From an uncultured Collinsella sp. (GTDB lineage: Bacteria > Actinomycetota > Coriobacteriia > Coriobacteriales > Coriobacteriaceae): a DNA stretch of 46,073 bases. Below, one piece after another: positions 1-7,725 of the stretch. The notes below the pieces were generated by a model that was given only the letters and a program-made list of their open reading frames with translations, made no database searches and was not told where the DNA came from. The position numbers and the translations under genes were made by a program. The stretch's first letter is position 1; every line of letters starts with the position of its first letter. The stretch covers positions 1-46,073 of the forward strand of contig UQMO01000011.1 of assembly GCA_900542125.1 (NCBI GenBank). Reading direction: 5' to 3'.

Positions 1-48
1 TCTACACCTAAGCCTTCGTCGGCAGCGTCAGATGTGTATAAGAGACAG
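1..48 (+). other. Illumina Nextera (Tn5) i5 adapter left in the assembly
   Basis: Bases 30-48 read AGATGTGTATAAGAGACAG, the 19-bp Tn5 mosaic end, and 16-29 read TCGTCGGCAGCGTC, the Nextera read-1 adapter. Before it, 8-15 (CTAAGCCT) matches an i5 index as I remember it (S508/N508), and 1-7 (TCTACAC) matches the end of the P5 oligo. This is library DNA, not genome. Its translations give the peptides MYKRQ, SYTHLTLPTK and CLLYTSDAADE, which are recurrent artefacts in protein databases. Confidence 0.98.
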
Positions 49-335
49 ATGGCACCCTCCTTGGCCAGCGCGCGCACCACGGGCAGCACGCGGCGAGCCT
101 CCTCGTCGGGATTGACCGGGGTAAAGCCGGGGCGCGTGGACTCGCCGCCCACGTCGATGATGTCGGCGCCGGCGTCGAGCATCGCCAGGCCATACTCGAT
201 GGCGGCATCCGGGTCGAAGTGCTCCCCGCCGTCGCTAAACGAATCGGGCGTCACGTTGAGGACGCCCATGATGCGCGGACGGTCAAAGCTGAGCTCGTAC
301 TTTCCGCACCGCCATGTCTTGCTGTCGTTCGCCAT
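49..335 (-). CDS. folP: Dihydropteroate synthase, N-terminal fragment (cut at contig end)
   Basis: Folate pathway enzyme that condenses p-aminobenzoate with 6-hydroxymethyl-7,8-dihydropterin diphosphate in the cytoplasm. The first ~95 residues are present: the strand signature GVLNVTPDSFSDGG and then ADIIDVGGESTRPG, the pterin-site loop containing the Ser/Thr-Arg-Pro-Gly motif targeted by sulfonamide resistance changes. The start at 335 is set by an AGGAGGA Shine-Dalgarno 6-7 bases upstream. The rest of the gene (roughly two thirds) is missing because the assembly ends in adapter; the frame stays open into the adapter, so an automatic gene caller may add a false CLLYTSDAADEG tail. A TACAAT -10-like box lies upstream at 411-416 on this strand. 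Confidence 0.93.
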
Positions 336-430
336 GAACATCCTCCTAAAATGCCCACGCCGCCGAGCTTGGGGAGCTGGCGGCGGGGTCGCTTTGCACT
401 TAGTCTTTCTATTGTATCCGCGCGCGCGGG

Positions 431-1183
431 CTAGAACGCAAACGCGGCCGCGATGTCGCAAGAAATCAGCAGGTCGGCATCTGCATCCTGATCGGTGGGC
501 GCCAGATTGCAAATGGCCAGTGTATCGCCGGTAAAGTAGCGTGTGAGACCCGCCGCCGGGTACACCACGAGCGATGTTCCGCCCACGATGAGGGCATCGG
601 CCGCGGCGATGGCGGCAACGGCGCCGGTGAGCACGCGCTTGTCGAGCGGCTCCTCGTAGAGCACCACATCGGGCTTGATGCGACCACCGCACGCGGGGCA
701 CACGGGCACGCCCGCGGCGTCCTCGTGCTCGCGCGAGCAAATCCACTCGGCGCTATAGACCGCTCCGCACGACGGGCAAATGTTGCGATGGACCGATCCG
801 TGCAACTCAAACACGCGCTGCGAGCCCGCCATCTGATGCAAGCCGTCGATGTTTTGCGTCACCACGGCACCAAGCTTGCCGACGCGCTCCAGCTCGGCCA
901 GCTTGGTGTGGCAGCGGTTGGGCTTAGCGTTAAGCGCGATCATCTTGGTTCGGTAAAAGTCGAAGAACTCCGCCGGATGTGTCTCGTAAAAGCTGTGCGA
1001 CAGCATGGTCTCGGGCGGATAGGAAAAATGCTGGTGATACAGGCCGTCCACGCTGCGAAAATCGGGAATGCCGCTTGCCGTGGAAACACCAGCGCCGCCA
1101 AAGAACACCACGCGCTCGTGGGTATTGAACAGCTCCGCCAGCGCGGCGGAGGCCTGCCTGGGGTCCGATATTGCCTGCGTCAT
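431..1183 (-). CDS. cobB: NAD-dependent protein deacylase, SIR2/sirtuin family
   Basis: Removes acyl groups from lysines using NAD+, giving nicotinamide and O-acyl-ADP-ribose; cytoplasmic. The 250-residue length is normal for bacterial class M/U or III sirtuins. Visible motifs: GGAGVSTASGIPDFR (29-43) and TQNIDGLH (109-116) for NAD binding, the catalytic His128 in ELHGSVH, and a structural zinc site with C136-x2-C139 and C162-x2-C165. The Ala-Tyr-x2-Arg signature of desuccinylating CobB enzymes is not clear here (FYRTKM near 77-82 contains Y and R), so acyl preference is uncertain. It is transcribed away from xth; the folP fragment lies 95 bases downstream on the same strand. Confidence 0.95.
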   Translation of the reverse strand: MTQAISDPRQASAALAELFNTHERVVFFGGAGVSTASGIPDFRSVDGLYHQHFSYPPETMLSHSFYETHPAEFFDFYRTKMIALNAKPNRCHTKLAELERVGKLGAVVTQNIDGLHQMAGSQRVFELHGSVHRNICPSCGAVYSAEWICSREHEDAAGVPVCPACGGRIKPDVVLYEEPLDKRVLTGAVAAIAAADALIVGGTSLVVYPAAGLTRYFTGDTLAICNLAPTDQDADADLLISCDIAAAFAF

Positions 1184-1318
1184 ATGAGTCCTCCGTCCTT
1201 GTTAGTCGGGCAGCGTTGGGCGACGTCCCAGCATGCGGCCTTTAAGTCAGCATGCGCGGAGCCCGCCCCGCCCCTGTTGCGCTAATCTTAAGCCTGCCAA
1301 CCCCGTCGAAAGGACACC

Positions 1319-2137
1319 ATGCCTCAGACTTACACTTTCGCCTCGTGGAACGTCAACGGCCTGCGCGCCGTGTTAAAAAAGGACCCGAGCTTTATCCAGA
1401 TCGCGCAAGAACTCGACGTCGATATCCTGGCGCTGCAAGAGACCAAGCTGCAAGAAGGCCAGGTCGATATTGACCTGCCCGGCTATCACCAAACCTGGAG
1501 CTACGCCGAGCGTAAAGGCTATTCGGGCACTGCGGTCTTTAGCCGCCAGGAACCGCTACGCGTGCTGCACGCCGACGCGCTGCTGCCCTACGCCGGCGAG
1601 GGTGAGGCGGCCGCACTCGTCGCCCAAGCCGTAACCGAGGGCCGCGTCTGCGCGCTCGAGTTCGACAAGTTTTGGTTTGTCGACGTCTATACGCCCAACG
1701 CCCAAAATGAACTCGCCCGCATCGACGTGCGCATGGCCTGGGACGATGCTTACCGCGGCTTTTTGAACGCGCTCGAGCGCGAGACCGGCAAACCCGTCGT
1801 GACCTGCGGCGACTTTAACGTGGCGCACGAGGAGATCGACCTTAAGAACCCCAAGTCCAACCGCGGCAACGCGGGCTTTTCGGACGAGGAGCGCGGCAAG
1901 TTCACCGAGCTACTCAACGCCGGCTTTACCGATACCTGGCGCACGGCAAACCCCGACGTCGAGGGCGTCTACAGCTGGTGGAGCTATCGCTTTAATGCCC
2001 GCAAGAACAACGCAGGCTGGCGCATCGACTACTTCCTGGTAAGCGACGCAATCGCCGACAACGTACGCGACACCGGCATCCGCGACGACATCTTTGGCAG
2101 CGACCATTGCCCCGTCACCCTCACGCTAGAGCTCTAG
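1319..2137 (+). CDS. xth: Exodeoxyribonuclease III (AP endonuclease, ExoA/Xth)
   Basis: Base-excision repair enzyme: cuts 5' of abasic sites and has 3'-5' exonuclease activity. The 272-residue protein covers the whole EEP-nuclease fold: SWNVNGLRA (8-16, first Asn), LQETKLQ (metal-binding Glu), VYTPNAQ, GDFNVAHEEIDLKNPK (catalytic Asp-Phe-Asn), GWRIDYFLVS and the terminal GSDHCPV (catalytic His). A GAAAGGA Shine-Dalgarno lies 5-6 bases before the ATG. It is divergent from the sirtuin gene, and the hairpin at 2279-2308 inside the next repeat is a plausible terminator. Confidence 0.97.
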   Translation: MPQTYTFASWNVNGLRAVLKKDPSFIQIAQELDVDILALQETKLQEGQVDIDLPGYHQTWSYAERKGYSGTAVFSRQEPLRVLHADALLPYAGEGEAAALVAQAVTEGRVCALEFDKFWFVDVYTPNAQNELARIDVRMAWDDAYRGFLNALERETGKPVVTCGDFNVAHEEIDLKNPKSNRGNAGFSDEERGKFTELLNAGFTDTWRTANPDVEGVYSWWSYRFNARKNNAGWRIDYFLVSDAIADNVRDTGIRDDIFGSDHCPVTLTLEL

Positions 2138-2144
2138 CCCCAGC

Positions 2145-2175
2145 TGATCCCCTGGGGACGGAGGAAAACGAATCA
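2145..2175 (+). repeat. GGGGAC-core palindrome, TGAT/ATCA arms (copy 1)
   Basis: Short arms TGAT (2145-2148) and ATCA (2172-2175) flank CCCCTGGGGACGGAGGAAAA. The same layout recurs at 2385. It belongs to the dispersed GGGGAC-core set described in the findings. Confidence 0.6.
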
Positions 2176-2211
2176 TTTTGGGTCTCGTGGGGGTATCCGC
2201 GTGACCCATCC

Positions 2212-2371
2212 GCCACGAAACACGCCCATCTACTACGTTTAAGCCACCACCCTCAACCACAGCGAACAACGCAAAAAGAAAACCGCAGGTAGAAAGCCTG
2301 CGGTTTTTCATAAAACGCGGTCATGGTCGGGAGTATCAAGCTAAACGTAGTAGATGGGCCAGTTTCGTGGC
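2212..2371. repeat. Palindrome-ended element A (~160 bp)
   Basis: Arms 2212-2241 and 2342-2371 are inverted copies, 28 of 30 bases pairing; the loop is 100 nt. Inside are AAAACCGCAGGT at 2279 and CATGGTC at 2322, 43 bases apart, exactly as in element B. The hairpin CCGCAGG...CCTGCGG followed by TTTTT (2283-2308) would end xth transcripts. No open reading frame. The two GGGGAC-core copies at 2145 and 2385 sit on either side. Confidence 0.85.
2279..2308 (+). terminator. Intrinsic terminator within element A, downstream of xth
   Basis: Perfect 7-bp stem CCGCAGG/CCTGCGG with a 7-nt loop, preceded by four As and followed by five Ts, so it could act in both directions. Confidence 0.75.
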
Positions 2372-2384
2372 AAGCGCCGTCAAC

Positions 2385-2425
2385 TGATTCCCTGGGGACA
2401 TCTGGGGACGGAAGAAAATGGATCA
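2385..2425 (+). repeat. GGGGAC-core palindrome, TGAT/ATCA arms (copy 2)
   Basis: TGATTCC at 2385 and GGATCA ending at 2425 flank a core in which GGGGAC occurs twice (2394 and 2403), as if part of the core had been duplicated. Related to the copy at 2145. Confidence 0.6.
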
Positions 2426-2466
2426 ATTTGGCTCTCTGAGGGCCACGATGCCCGTCATATCAGCCG

Positions 2467-2634
2467 GCCATTCCAAAACTATACCGGTTTACGGGGCTGA
2501 ATCGCGAACCCCCAACCATACGCAATTCCGAGATAATAAAACCGCAGGTGAACGGCTTGCTCTATTTCGAAAAAAGCCGGCATGGTCTGCCTGCGCCAAT
2601 CTAGCCCCGTAAACCGGCATAGTTTTGAAATGGC
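2467..2634. repeat. Palindrome-ended element B (~168 bp)
   Basis: Arms 2467-2498 and 2603-2634 are inverted copies with 30 of 32 bases pairing, loop 104 nt. The arms are unrelated in sequence to those of element A, but the interior carries the same AAAACCGCAGGT (2538) and CATGGTC (2581) at the same 43-base spacing. No coding potential. The stretch 2635-2672 up to the ECF S-component stop holds nothing recognisable. Confidence 0.85.
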
Positions 2635-2672
2635 ACTTCGGCAGTATTGATTCCCGCCCCGGCGAACCAGCC

Positions 2673-3386
2673 CTACAGCCCGTATTTCACGACGACACGG
2701 TTAATGCGACGGTACCAAGGCTTGTACAAGGCGGCCAAGAACACGCAGGTCGCAAAGCCGTGCGTAATATCGAACGGCACTGCCGTGGCAAGACGCGCCA
2801 CGGCACCCGCCCAAGTAAGCGGCTGCACAAAACCAATGATGTCATACGCGTTGATCACCACGCCGTACAGCAAACCCGAAGCAAAGCCGTAGGTCAGTAG
2901 CGCCGGCATGCGCACGGTTCCATCCGCACGGTCGAACGCACCGGCATGCGCCAGCGCACCGCCAACATAGCCAACCAGGCCCCAGGCATACATCTGCCAC
3001 GGTGTCCACATGCCCTGTCCAAAAAAGAAATTGCTGGTCAGCGCCGCCAGCGCGCCAACCATAAAACCATTGCGGCGACCAAGCGTCGCCCCCGCGATAA
3101 TGGCGATGGCGCTCACCGGTTTAAAGTCGGGAATGGGCCCAAACAGGATGCGCCCCGCCGCCGCCAGCGCCGCCAGCACCAGCGTGGGCATAATCTGGCG
3201 CAAACCCGGACGAGATGCCTCGTAACCCGCAAAGAACAGTGCGAGCACCAGCGCCACCACAACCAGCATGGCCAACGCTGCCTGCCCAACACCCGACAGC
3301 AACGCCGCAGCCATCACCGCCGGCACCGCCAACAACAGCGGGACCTCCAGTTTTGCAAGCAAGCGCGAGAAACGACAGTCCGTCAT
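2673..3386 (-). CDS. ECF transporter substrate-binding S component
   Basis: Integral membrane protein that captures the substrate of an energy-coupling-factor vitamin importer. The 237 residues contain about six hydrophobic helices; the central part, FGPIPDFKPVSAIAIIAG followed by GFMVGALAALTSNFFFGQG, is typical of the ECF S-component family related to cobalamin or other vitamin S proteins. The substrate cannot be assigned from sequence. I chose the ATG at 3386, 4 bases after the ATPase stop; the longer reading from 3461 would run inside the ATPase gene. Third gene of the operon T-A-S, likely translationally coupled. No riboswitch is seen in front of the operon. Confidence 0.85.
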   Translation of the reverse strand: MTDCRFSRLLAKLEVPLLLAVPAVMAAALLSGVGQAALAMLVVVALVLALFFAGYEASRPGLRQIMPTLVLAALAAAGRILFGPIPDFKPVSAIAIIAGATLGRRNGFMVGALAALTSNFFFGQGMWTPWQMYAWGLVGYVGGALAHAGAFDRADGTVRMPALLTYGFASGLLYGVVINAYDIIGFVQPLTWAGAVARLATAVPFDITHGFATCVFLAALYKPWYRRINRVVVKYGL

Positions 3387-3390
3387 CCCA

Positions 3391-5034
3391 TCACGCCCTG
3401 TAGAACACGTTGTCGGCAAAGAAATCTGCCGGGGGCTCCATGCAGGCAATCTCGCCGTCAAACATCATGGCGACGTCGTCGGCTGCCTGCTCGGCAAAGT
3501 CCAAATCGTGCGTAGCCATGATGACGGTGCCGCCAGCCTTCACATGGTCACGCAGGGCGCGGGCGATGATGCGACGGCTCTCCAAGTCCAAGCCCTTCGT
3601 GGGCTCGTCAAGCAGCAGCAGCTCGGGGCCGATCAGCAGCAGCTTTGCCAGTGCAAGCAGCTGGCGCTGTCCGCCCGAGAGGTCGTAGGGGTGGCGCGTC
3701 TCTAAGCCGTCCAGTCCCAGTTGCACCGCACGCTCCCGCGCCAAGTTCTCGTCATATCCGCAGGTCGAGGCCCATTCCATCAGCTCATCGCGAACCGTCT
3801 CGGCAACCAGCAGGGCCTTGGGGTTCTGCGGCAGCAGCGCAGCCGAGGCCGCCCCGCGCACCATGCGGCCGCGCTGCAGCTTGGCGGTCTTCGCCAGCAC
3901 TGAAAGCATCGTCGACTTACCGCATCCGTTGCCGCCCACGATCGCATGCACCGCACCGGCCGAAAACGCCACGTCGAGCCCGCGCAGCACCCAACCGCCC
4001 GCGCGATCGTAGCGAAACCAGCCTTCCGACAGAGTGGTAGCCGACCCGCCGTGCATTTTTTGGAGTATTCTGCTTCCATCCGTGCGCGGGAAGGCTTCCG
4101 AGCCGTTCTTGAGCGACGTTTGCGCCACAAATTCGGACGATTTGTCCAATTCCGAACTTTTTTTCGCGCTCGATGCGTCCACGGGCGACTCCAGAGAGCC
4201 CAAACTGTCCTCACGCCTGCTGAATACTCCTGTTTTTGCACATCGGATGGCACCCCACCCCAACATGTCATCGGAAAACAGCGATTCTCGGCGTCCCAAA
4301 GAAGCCATATCCGCCACCTCGCGCACGCGGCCGCCCTCAATCCGGTACGCACACGTCGCATACTCGAGCATCGGCCGCGGCTGATGCGTCGCCACAACAA
4401 CCGTGCAGCCCAGCTCACGGTTCACGCGAAACAGCGCGTGCAGAAAATTCTTCTCGGCAACGGGATCGAGCTGAGACGTGGGCTCGTCGAGCAGCAGCAC
4501 GCGCGGGCGTAGCGTCAGAACGGCCGCCAACGACAGCAACTGTTTGCGACCACCCGAAAGCGTGTCAGTATCGCGGTGAAGCCAATCTTCCAGCCCAAAG
4601 AAATAGCTGGTCTCAGCTACGCGACGGCGCATCTCGTCGCGCGACACGCCCAGATTCTCTAGGCCAAACGCCATCTCGTGCCACACGGTTTCGCACACGA
4701 TCTGGTTCTCGGGATCCTGGAACACGTAGCCCACGCGCTCCGCCGATGCCCGCACGTCCATGTCGGCGACGGGCCCGCCCAGCACGCGCAGCTCGCCGGA
4801 GCGCGTACCCGCCGGAGCGATCTCGGGCTTGAGCAGCGACAGCAGCGTCGACTTACCCGATCCGGTACCGCCAACAAGCAGCGCAAATGCACCTTGGGGA
4901 ACAGACCAGTCGAGCCCCTCGAGCACCGTAGCATCAGCCCCGGGGTAGGCAAAGCTCAGGCTCCGCACCTCAATTGCCGGCACATCCGGGCCGCACGCCG
5001 CGCCCGACACCGGGCCCCTATCCAACCGAGCCAT
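3391..5034 (-). CDS. ECF transporter double ATPase (EcfA-EcfA' fusion)
   Basis: Energises the ECF importer by ATP hydrolysis at the inner face of the membrane. The 547 residues are two ABC domains in tandem. Domain 1: Walker A GGTGSGKST (55-63), signature LSGGRKQ and Walker B LLLDEPTSQLDP. Domain 2: Walker A GGNGCGKST (about 365-374), signature LSGGQRQ and LLLLDEPTKGLD. The linker (about 265-328) is Ser/Lys/Glu-rich, low in structure, and is encoded by an inverted-repeat element (4051-4241), which looks like a later insertion. The start ATG shares one base with the EcfT stop codon. Confidence 0.93.
   Translation of the reverse strand: MARLDRGPVSGAACGPDVPAIEVRSLSFAYPGADATVLEGLDWSVPQGAFALLVGGTGSGKSTLLSLLKPEIAPAGTRSGELRVLGGPVADMDVRASAERVGYVFQDPENQIVCETVWHEMAFGLENLGVSRDEMRRRVAETSYFFGLEDWLHRDTDTLSGGRKQLLSLAAVLTLRPRVLLLDEPTSQLDPVAEKNFLHALFRVNRELGCTVVVATHQPRPMLEYATCAYRIEGGRVREVADMASLGRRESLFSDDMLGWGAIRCAKTGVFSRREDSLGSLESPVDASSAKKSSELDKSSEFVAQTSLKNGSEAFPRTDGSRILQKMHGGSATTLSEGWFRYDRAGGWVLRGLDVAFSAGAVHAIVGGNGCGKSTMLSVLAKTAKLQRGRMVRGAASAALLPQNPKALLVAETVRDELMEWASTCGYDENLARERAVQLGLDGLETRHPYDLSGGQRQLLALAKLLLIGPELLLLDEPTKGLDLESRRIIARALRDHVKAGGTVIMATHDLDFAEQAADDVAMMFDGEIACMEPPADFFADNVFYRA
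4051..4241. repeat. Inverted-repeat element inside the EcfA linker
   Basis: Arms 4051-4073 and 4219-4241 share GTGCA and an uninterrupted GGAGTATTC/GAATACTCC block (16 of 23 pair). The interior has its own inverted repeat around TTCGGA...TCCGAA (about 4132-4159). It stays in frame and encodes the linker between the two ABC domains. Confidence 0.65.
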
Positions 5035-5921
5035 CAGCCAAACCTCTTCTCATCAATCGCGTGCAACGCGCAAGGCAGCACCATCCAGGCAGCGTACACG
5101 ACATAGCCCAGCCACGGCGCCGGCACCGAGAGCTGCGGATAAAACGAATACTGCGTCGTCGCGGTCCACGCCACTGCCGCCGTGGCCACGCCAAACAGCG
5201 CAAGCCCAACCAGCGCGGCAACGTCGCTGAGTCCCAGTCGATACCGCGCATACGTCGTACGACGCGTCGCGGCACCCCACCCGCGTGAGCGCATCGCGTC
5301 CGCGCGATCCAGCGAATCTTCCATGCCCCAGCCCATCAACACGCTTGACGCCCGCAGACGCGAGCGCACGGGATCGGCCGGCGCGCGCCCCGGCACGTCA
5401 ATCGCATCCTGCACCGCCAGCACCGTACGACCGCGGCGCAAAAACTGCGGGATAAGCCTCATGCACATCGAGATCATGAGCGCGATCACCGGTGCGGCAT
5501 TACCCAGCAGCGCGAGCACCTTGTCGTATTCGAGCATCGACGCCGCGGCCTCAAACCACAGCACGCTCGCCACAAACAACCCGCCCATGCACAGGCCGTA
5601 TACCATACTCTCCAGATACACCGCACGCATGCCAATACGAAACAGCTCCGTCGAACCCGAAGCGCTAAACAGTGGATTGACCAGCGCGATAATCAAAATC
5701 ACCGGCAGCTGCCAGCGGAGTGCGCCCAGCGTGCGGGCAGCCCCACGCGTCGCAAATCCATACGCCAGCCCGCCCGCAAGTGACAGCGCAATCAGCACCG
5801 GCTGCATCGAGAACATGGTGAGCCCCAGCGTCAGCACTATATAGAGTGCCGGCACCGCCGGATGCGACATCGAGAACGCCGCGACGGGCTCGCCGCCAAA
5901 CTCCTCTCGTATGTTGTCCAC
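5034..5921 (-). CDS. ECF transporter transmembrane T component (EcfT/CbiQ family)
   Basis: Membrane scaffold that links the ATPases to the S component. After SHPAVPALYIVLTLGLTMF comes a series of hydrophobic helices and then the coupling region MRLIPQFLRRGRTVLAVQDA, and later GWGMEDSLDRADAMRSRGWG, the characteristic Ala-Arg-Gly-type coupling helices of EcfT. I prefer the GTG at 5921 (295 aa, VDNIREEF...), because family members start shortly before the first helix and GAGGGGACGGGGG lies upstream. The frame is open to 6092, and an ATG at 6065 is an alternative that would add 48 residues of atypical Arg/Leu-rich sequence. First gene of the operon; divergent from glmU. Confidence 0.82.
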   Translation of the reverse strand: MDNIREEFGGEPVAAFSMSHPAVPALYIVLTLGLTMFSMQPVLIALSLAGGLAYGFATRGAARTLGALRWQLPVILIIALVNPLFSASGSTELFRIGMRAVYLESMVYGLCMGGLFVASVLWFEAAASMLEYDKVLALLGNAAPVIALMISMCMRLIPQFLRRGRTVLAVQDAIDVPGRAPADPVRSRLRASSVLMGWGMEDSLDRADAMRSRGWGAATRRTTYARYRLGLSDVAALVGLALFGVATAAVAWTATTQYSFYPQLSVPAPWLGYVVYAAWMVLPCALHAIDEKRFG

Positions 5922-6120
5922 GGGCACCCCCGTCCCCTCGCGCAAACGACAGCTCCGCAGCACCGCCAACGCCGCACGCAAGCAGTGCAAACGCCACGCC
6001 GGCGGCGCAAGCCTCAACCGCCGCAAACCAATCGTTACGCGCTCGTCATATGCCTGCGGTATCATATTGCGCCGTGTATCGTTTCCAAACACACGTCTCT
6101 ATAACGTAACAGGAGATCAC

Positions 6121-7533
6121 ATGGACGCAACCGCAATTATCCTCGCTGCCGGCGAAGGCACCCGCATGAAGTCGAACCACTGCAAGGTTTCGCACAAGAT
6201 CCTGGGTAAGCCCATGGTCCAGTGGATCGTCGACGCTACCATCAAGGCCGGCTGCAGCCGCGTCGTGGTTGTCATCGGCAGCCACGCCGACGAGATGCGC
6301 GCCCTCATCGACGGCGCCTACGCCAGCAGCGCCACCAAGGTCGAGTGCGTCGAGCAGACCGAGCGTCTGGGCACCGGTCACGCCGTGAAGGTCGCGCTCG
6401 AGGCCTGTGGCATCACGCAAGGCCCCGTCGTGGTGCTCAACGGCGACCTGCCGCTCATCACTGCCGACACCGTCGCCAAGTTCGCGCAGACCGTCGCCAC
6501 CGGCGAGCTCGCCTGCACCGTCATGACCATGACCCCGCCCGATCCTTTTGGCTACGGCCGCATCAAGCTGGGTGCCGATGGTCAGATCGAGCGCATCATC
6601 GAGCAGAAGGACTGCACGCCCGAGCAGGCCGCCACGCTGCTGGAGTGCAACGCCGGCTGCTACGCCTTTGACGGCGCGCAGCTCGCCGCCCACATTAACG
6701 AGATCGGCAACGACAACGCGCAATCCGAGTACTACCTGCCCGACATGCTCGAGATCCTCAAAGGCCACGGCCAGGCTGTCTCCATCTTCCACTGCGACGA
6801 CTACCGCGACGGCCTGGGCGTCAACAGCCGCATCCAGCTCGCACAGCTCACCGCCATCGCGCGCGACCGCATCAACGAGCACTGGATGGCCGAGGGCGTT
6901 ACCTTCATCGACCCCACGCAGGCCTGGATCGGCCCCGATGCCACCATCGGCCGCGATACCGTCGTGTGGCCGCAGACGCACCTGATCGGCCACGTCACCG
7001 TGGGCGAGGAGTGCCAGCTCGGTCCCAACAGCCGCCTCACCGACACCACCGTCGGTAGCGGCTGCACCATCGATGAGACCATCGCCATTGAGGCCGTCAT
7101 CGAGAACGGTGTCGACTGCGGCCCGCGCGCCTACCTGCGCCCGGGCACCCACATGCTCGACGGCTCCAAGGCCGGCACGCACGTGGAGATCAAGAAGTCC
7201 ACGATCGGTGAGGGCTCCAAGGTGCCGCACCTGTCCTACATCGGCGACACCACCATGGGCTCCGGCGTCAACGTGGGCGCGGGCTCCATCACCTGCAACT
7301 ACGATGGCGTGCACAAGCACAAGACCGTCATCGGCAAGGACGCCTTCATTGGCTCCGACACCATGATGGTCGCGCCCGCCCAGATCGGCGACGGCGCACT
7401 CGTGGCCGCCGGCTCCGTCATCACCGAGCCGGTCCCGGCCGACGCACTTGGTCTGGGCCGCGCCCGTCAGGTAAATATTGAGGGCTGGGCCGCCGATTAC
7501 CGCCGCCGCCTGCACGAGGACGACGAGGTATAA
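6121..7533 (+). CDS. glmU: Bifunctional GlcNAc-1-P uridyltransferase / GlcN-1-P acetyltransferase
   Basis: Makes UDP-GlcNAc for peptidoglycan and other glycans. The 470 residues contain the N-terminal nucleotidyltransferase, with LAAGEGTRMKS (8-18), QTERLGTGHAV and NGDLPL, then a left-handed beta-helix acetyltransferase of hexapeptide repeats with the late motif YIGDTTMGSGVNVGAGSITC and NYDG. AGGAG lies 5 bases before the chosen ATG; an in-frame extension upstream to 5911 has no support. A TATAAC -10-like box is at 6100-6105. It leads the conserved glmU-prs-pth gene order, tying cell-wall precursor, PRPP and translation quality genes. Confidence 0.97.
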   Translation: MDATAIILAAGEGTRMKSNHCKVSHKILGKPMVQWIVDATIKAGCSRVVVVIGSHADEMRALIDGAYASSATKVECVEQTERLGTGHAVKVALEACGITQGPVVVLNGDLPLITADTVAKFAQTVATGELACTVMTMTPPDPFGYGRIKLGADGQIERIIEQKDCTPEQAATLLECNAGCYAFDGAQLAAHINEIGNDNAQSEYYLPDMLEILKGHGQAVSIFHCDDYRDGLGVNSRIQLAQLTAIARDRINEHWMAEGVTFIDPTQAWIGPDATIGRDTVVWPQTHLIGHVTVGEECQLGPNSRLTDTTVGSGCTIDETIAIEAVIENGVDCGPRAYLRPGTHMLDGSKAGTHVEIKKSTIGEGSKVPHLSYIGDTTMGSGVNVGAGSITCNYDGVHKHKTVIGKDAFIGSDTMMVAPAQIGDGALVAAGSVITEPVPADALGLGRARQVNIEGWAADYRRRLHEDDEV

Positions 7534-7548
7534 CGTTTTACCAAGCAC

Positions 7549-7583
7549 AAAAGGAGCTGCTCCATGGGGGCGGCTCCTTTTTC
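7549..7583 (+). terminator. Intrinsic terminator after glmU
   Basis: AAAAGGAGC (7549) pairs with GCTCCTTTT (7573-7581) around a 15-nt loop, followed by more Ts. It suggests that prs also has its own promoter; TACAAT at 7674-7679 is a candidate -10. Confidence 0.75.
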
Positions 7584-7725
7584 TATCGTGACCTGCGCAA
7601 CCGGATGAGTGGTCGGTTCGTGTCCGTTGGCGGTAAAGACGTTATCAGGACCCGATAAACCCCGCCGCGCGGTTACAATGCAACAAGGCATCTATATGGC
7701 ATTCGATGTATAAAGGAGAAGGGTA

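Noticed and set aside
2418..2900. Small plus-strand reading frames in the gap before the ECF operon
   Set aside because: They lie within elements A/B and the antisense of the S component; no ribosome site.
5922..6092. N-terminal extension of EcfT to 6092
   Set aside because: Would cover the glmU start region and adds residues not seen in the family; the GTG at 5921 is more credible, though the ATG at 6065 cannot be excluded.
6046..7548. 500-residue open frame on the minus strand opposite glmU
   Set aside because: Same GC-bias artefact; low-complexity Gly/Ala/Val/Asp translation without signal or motif.
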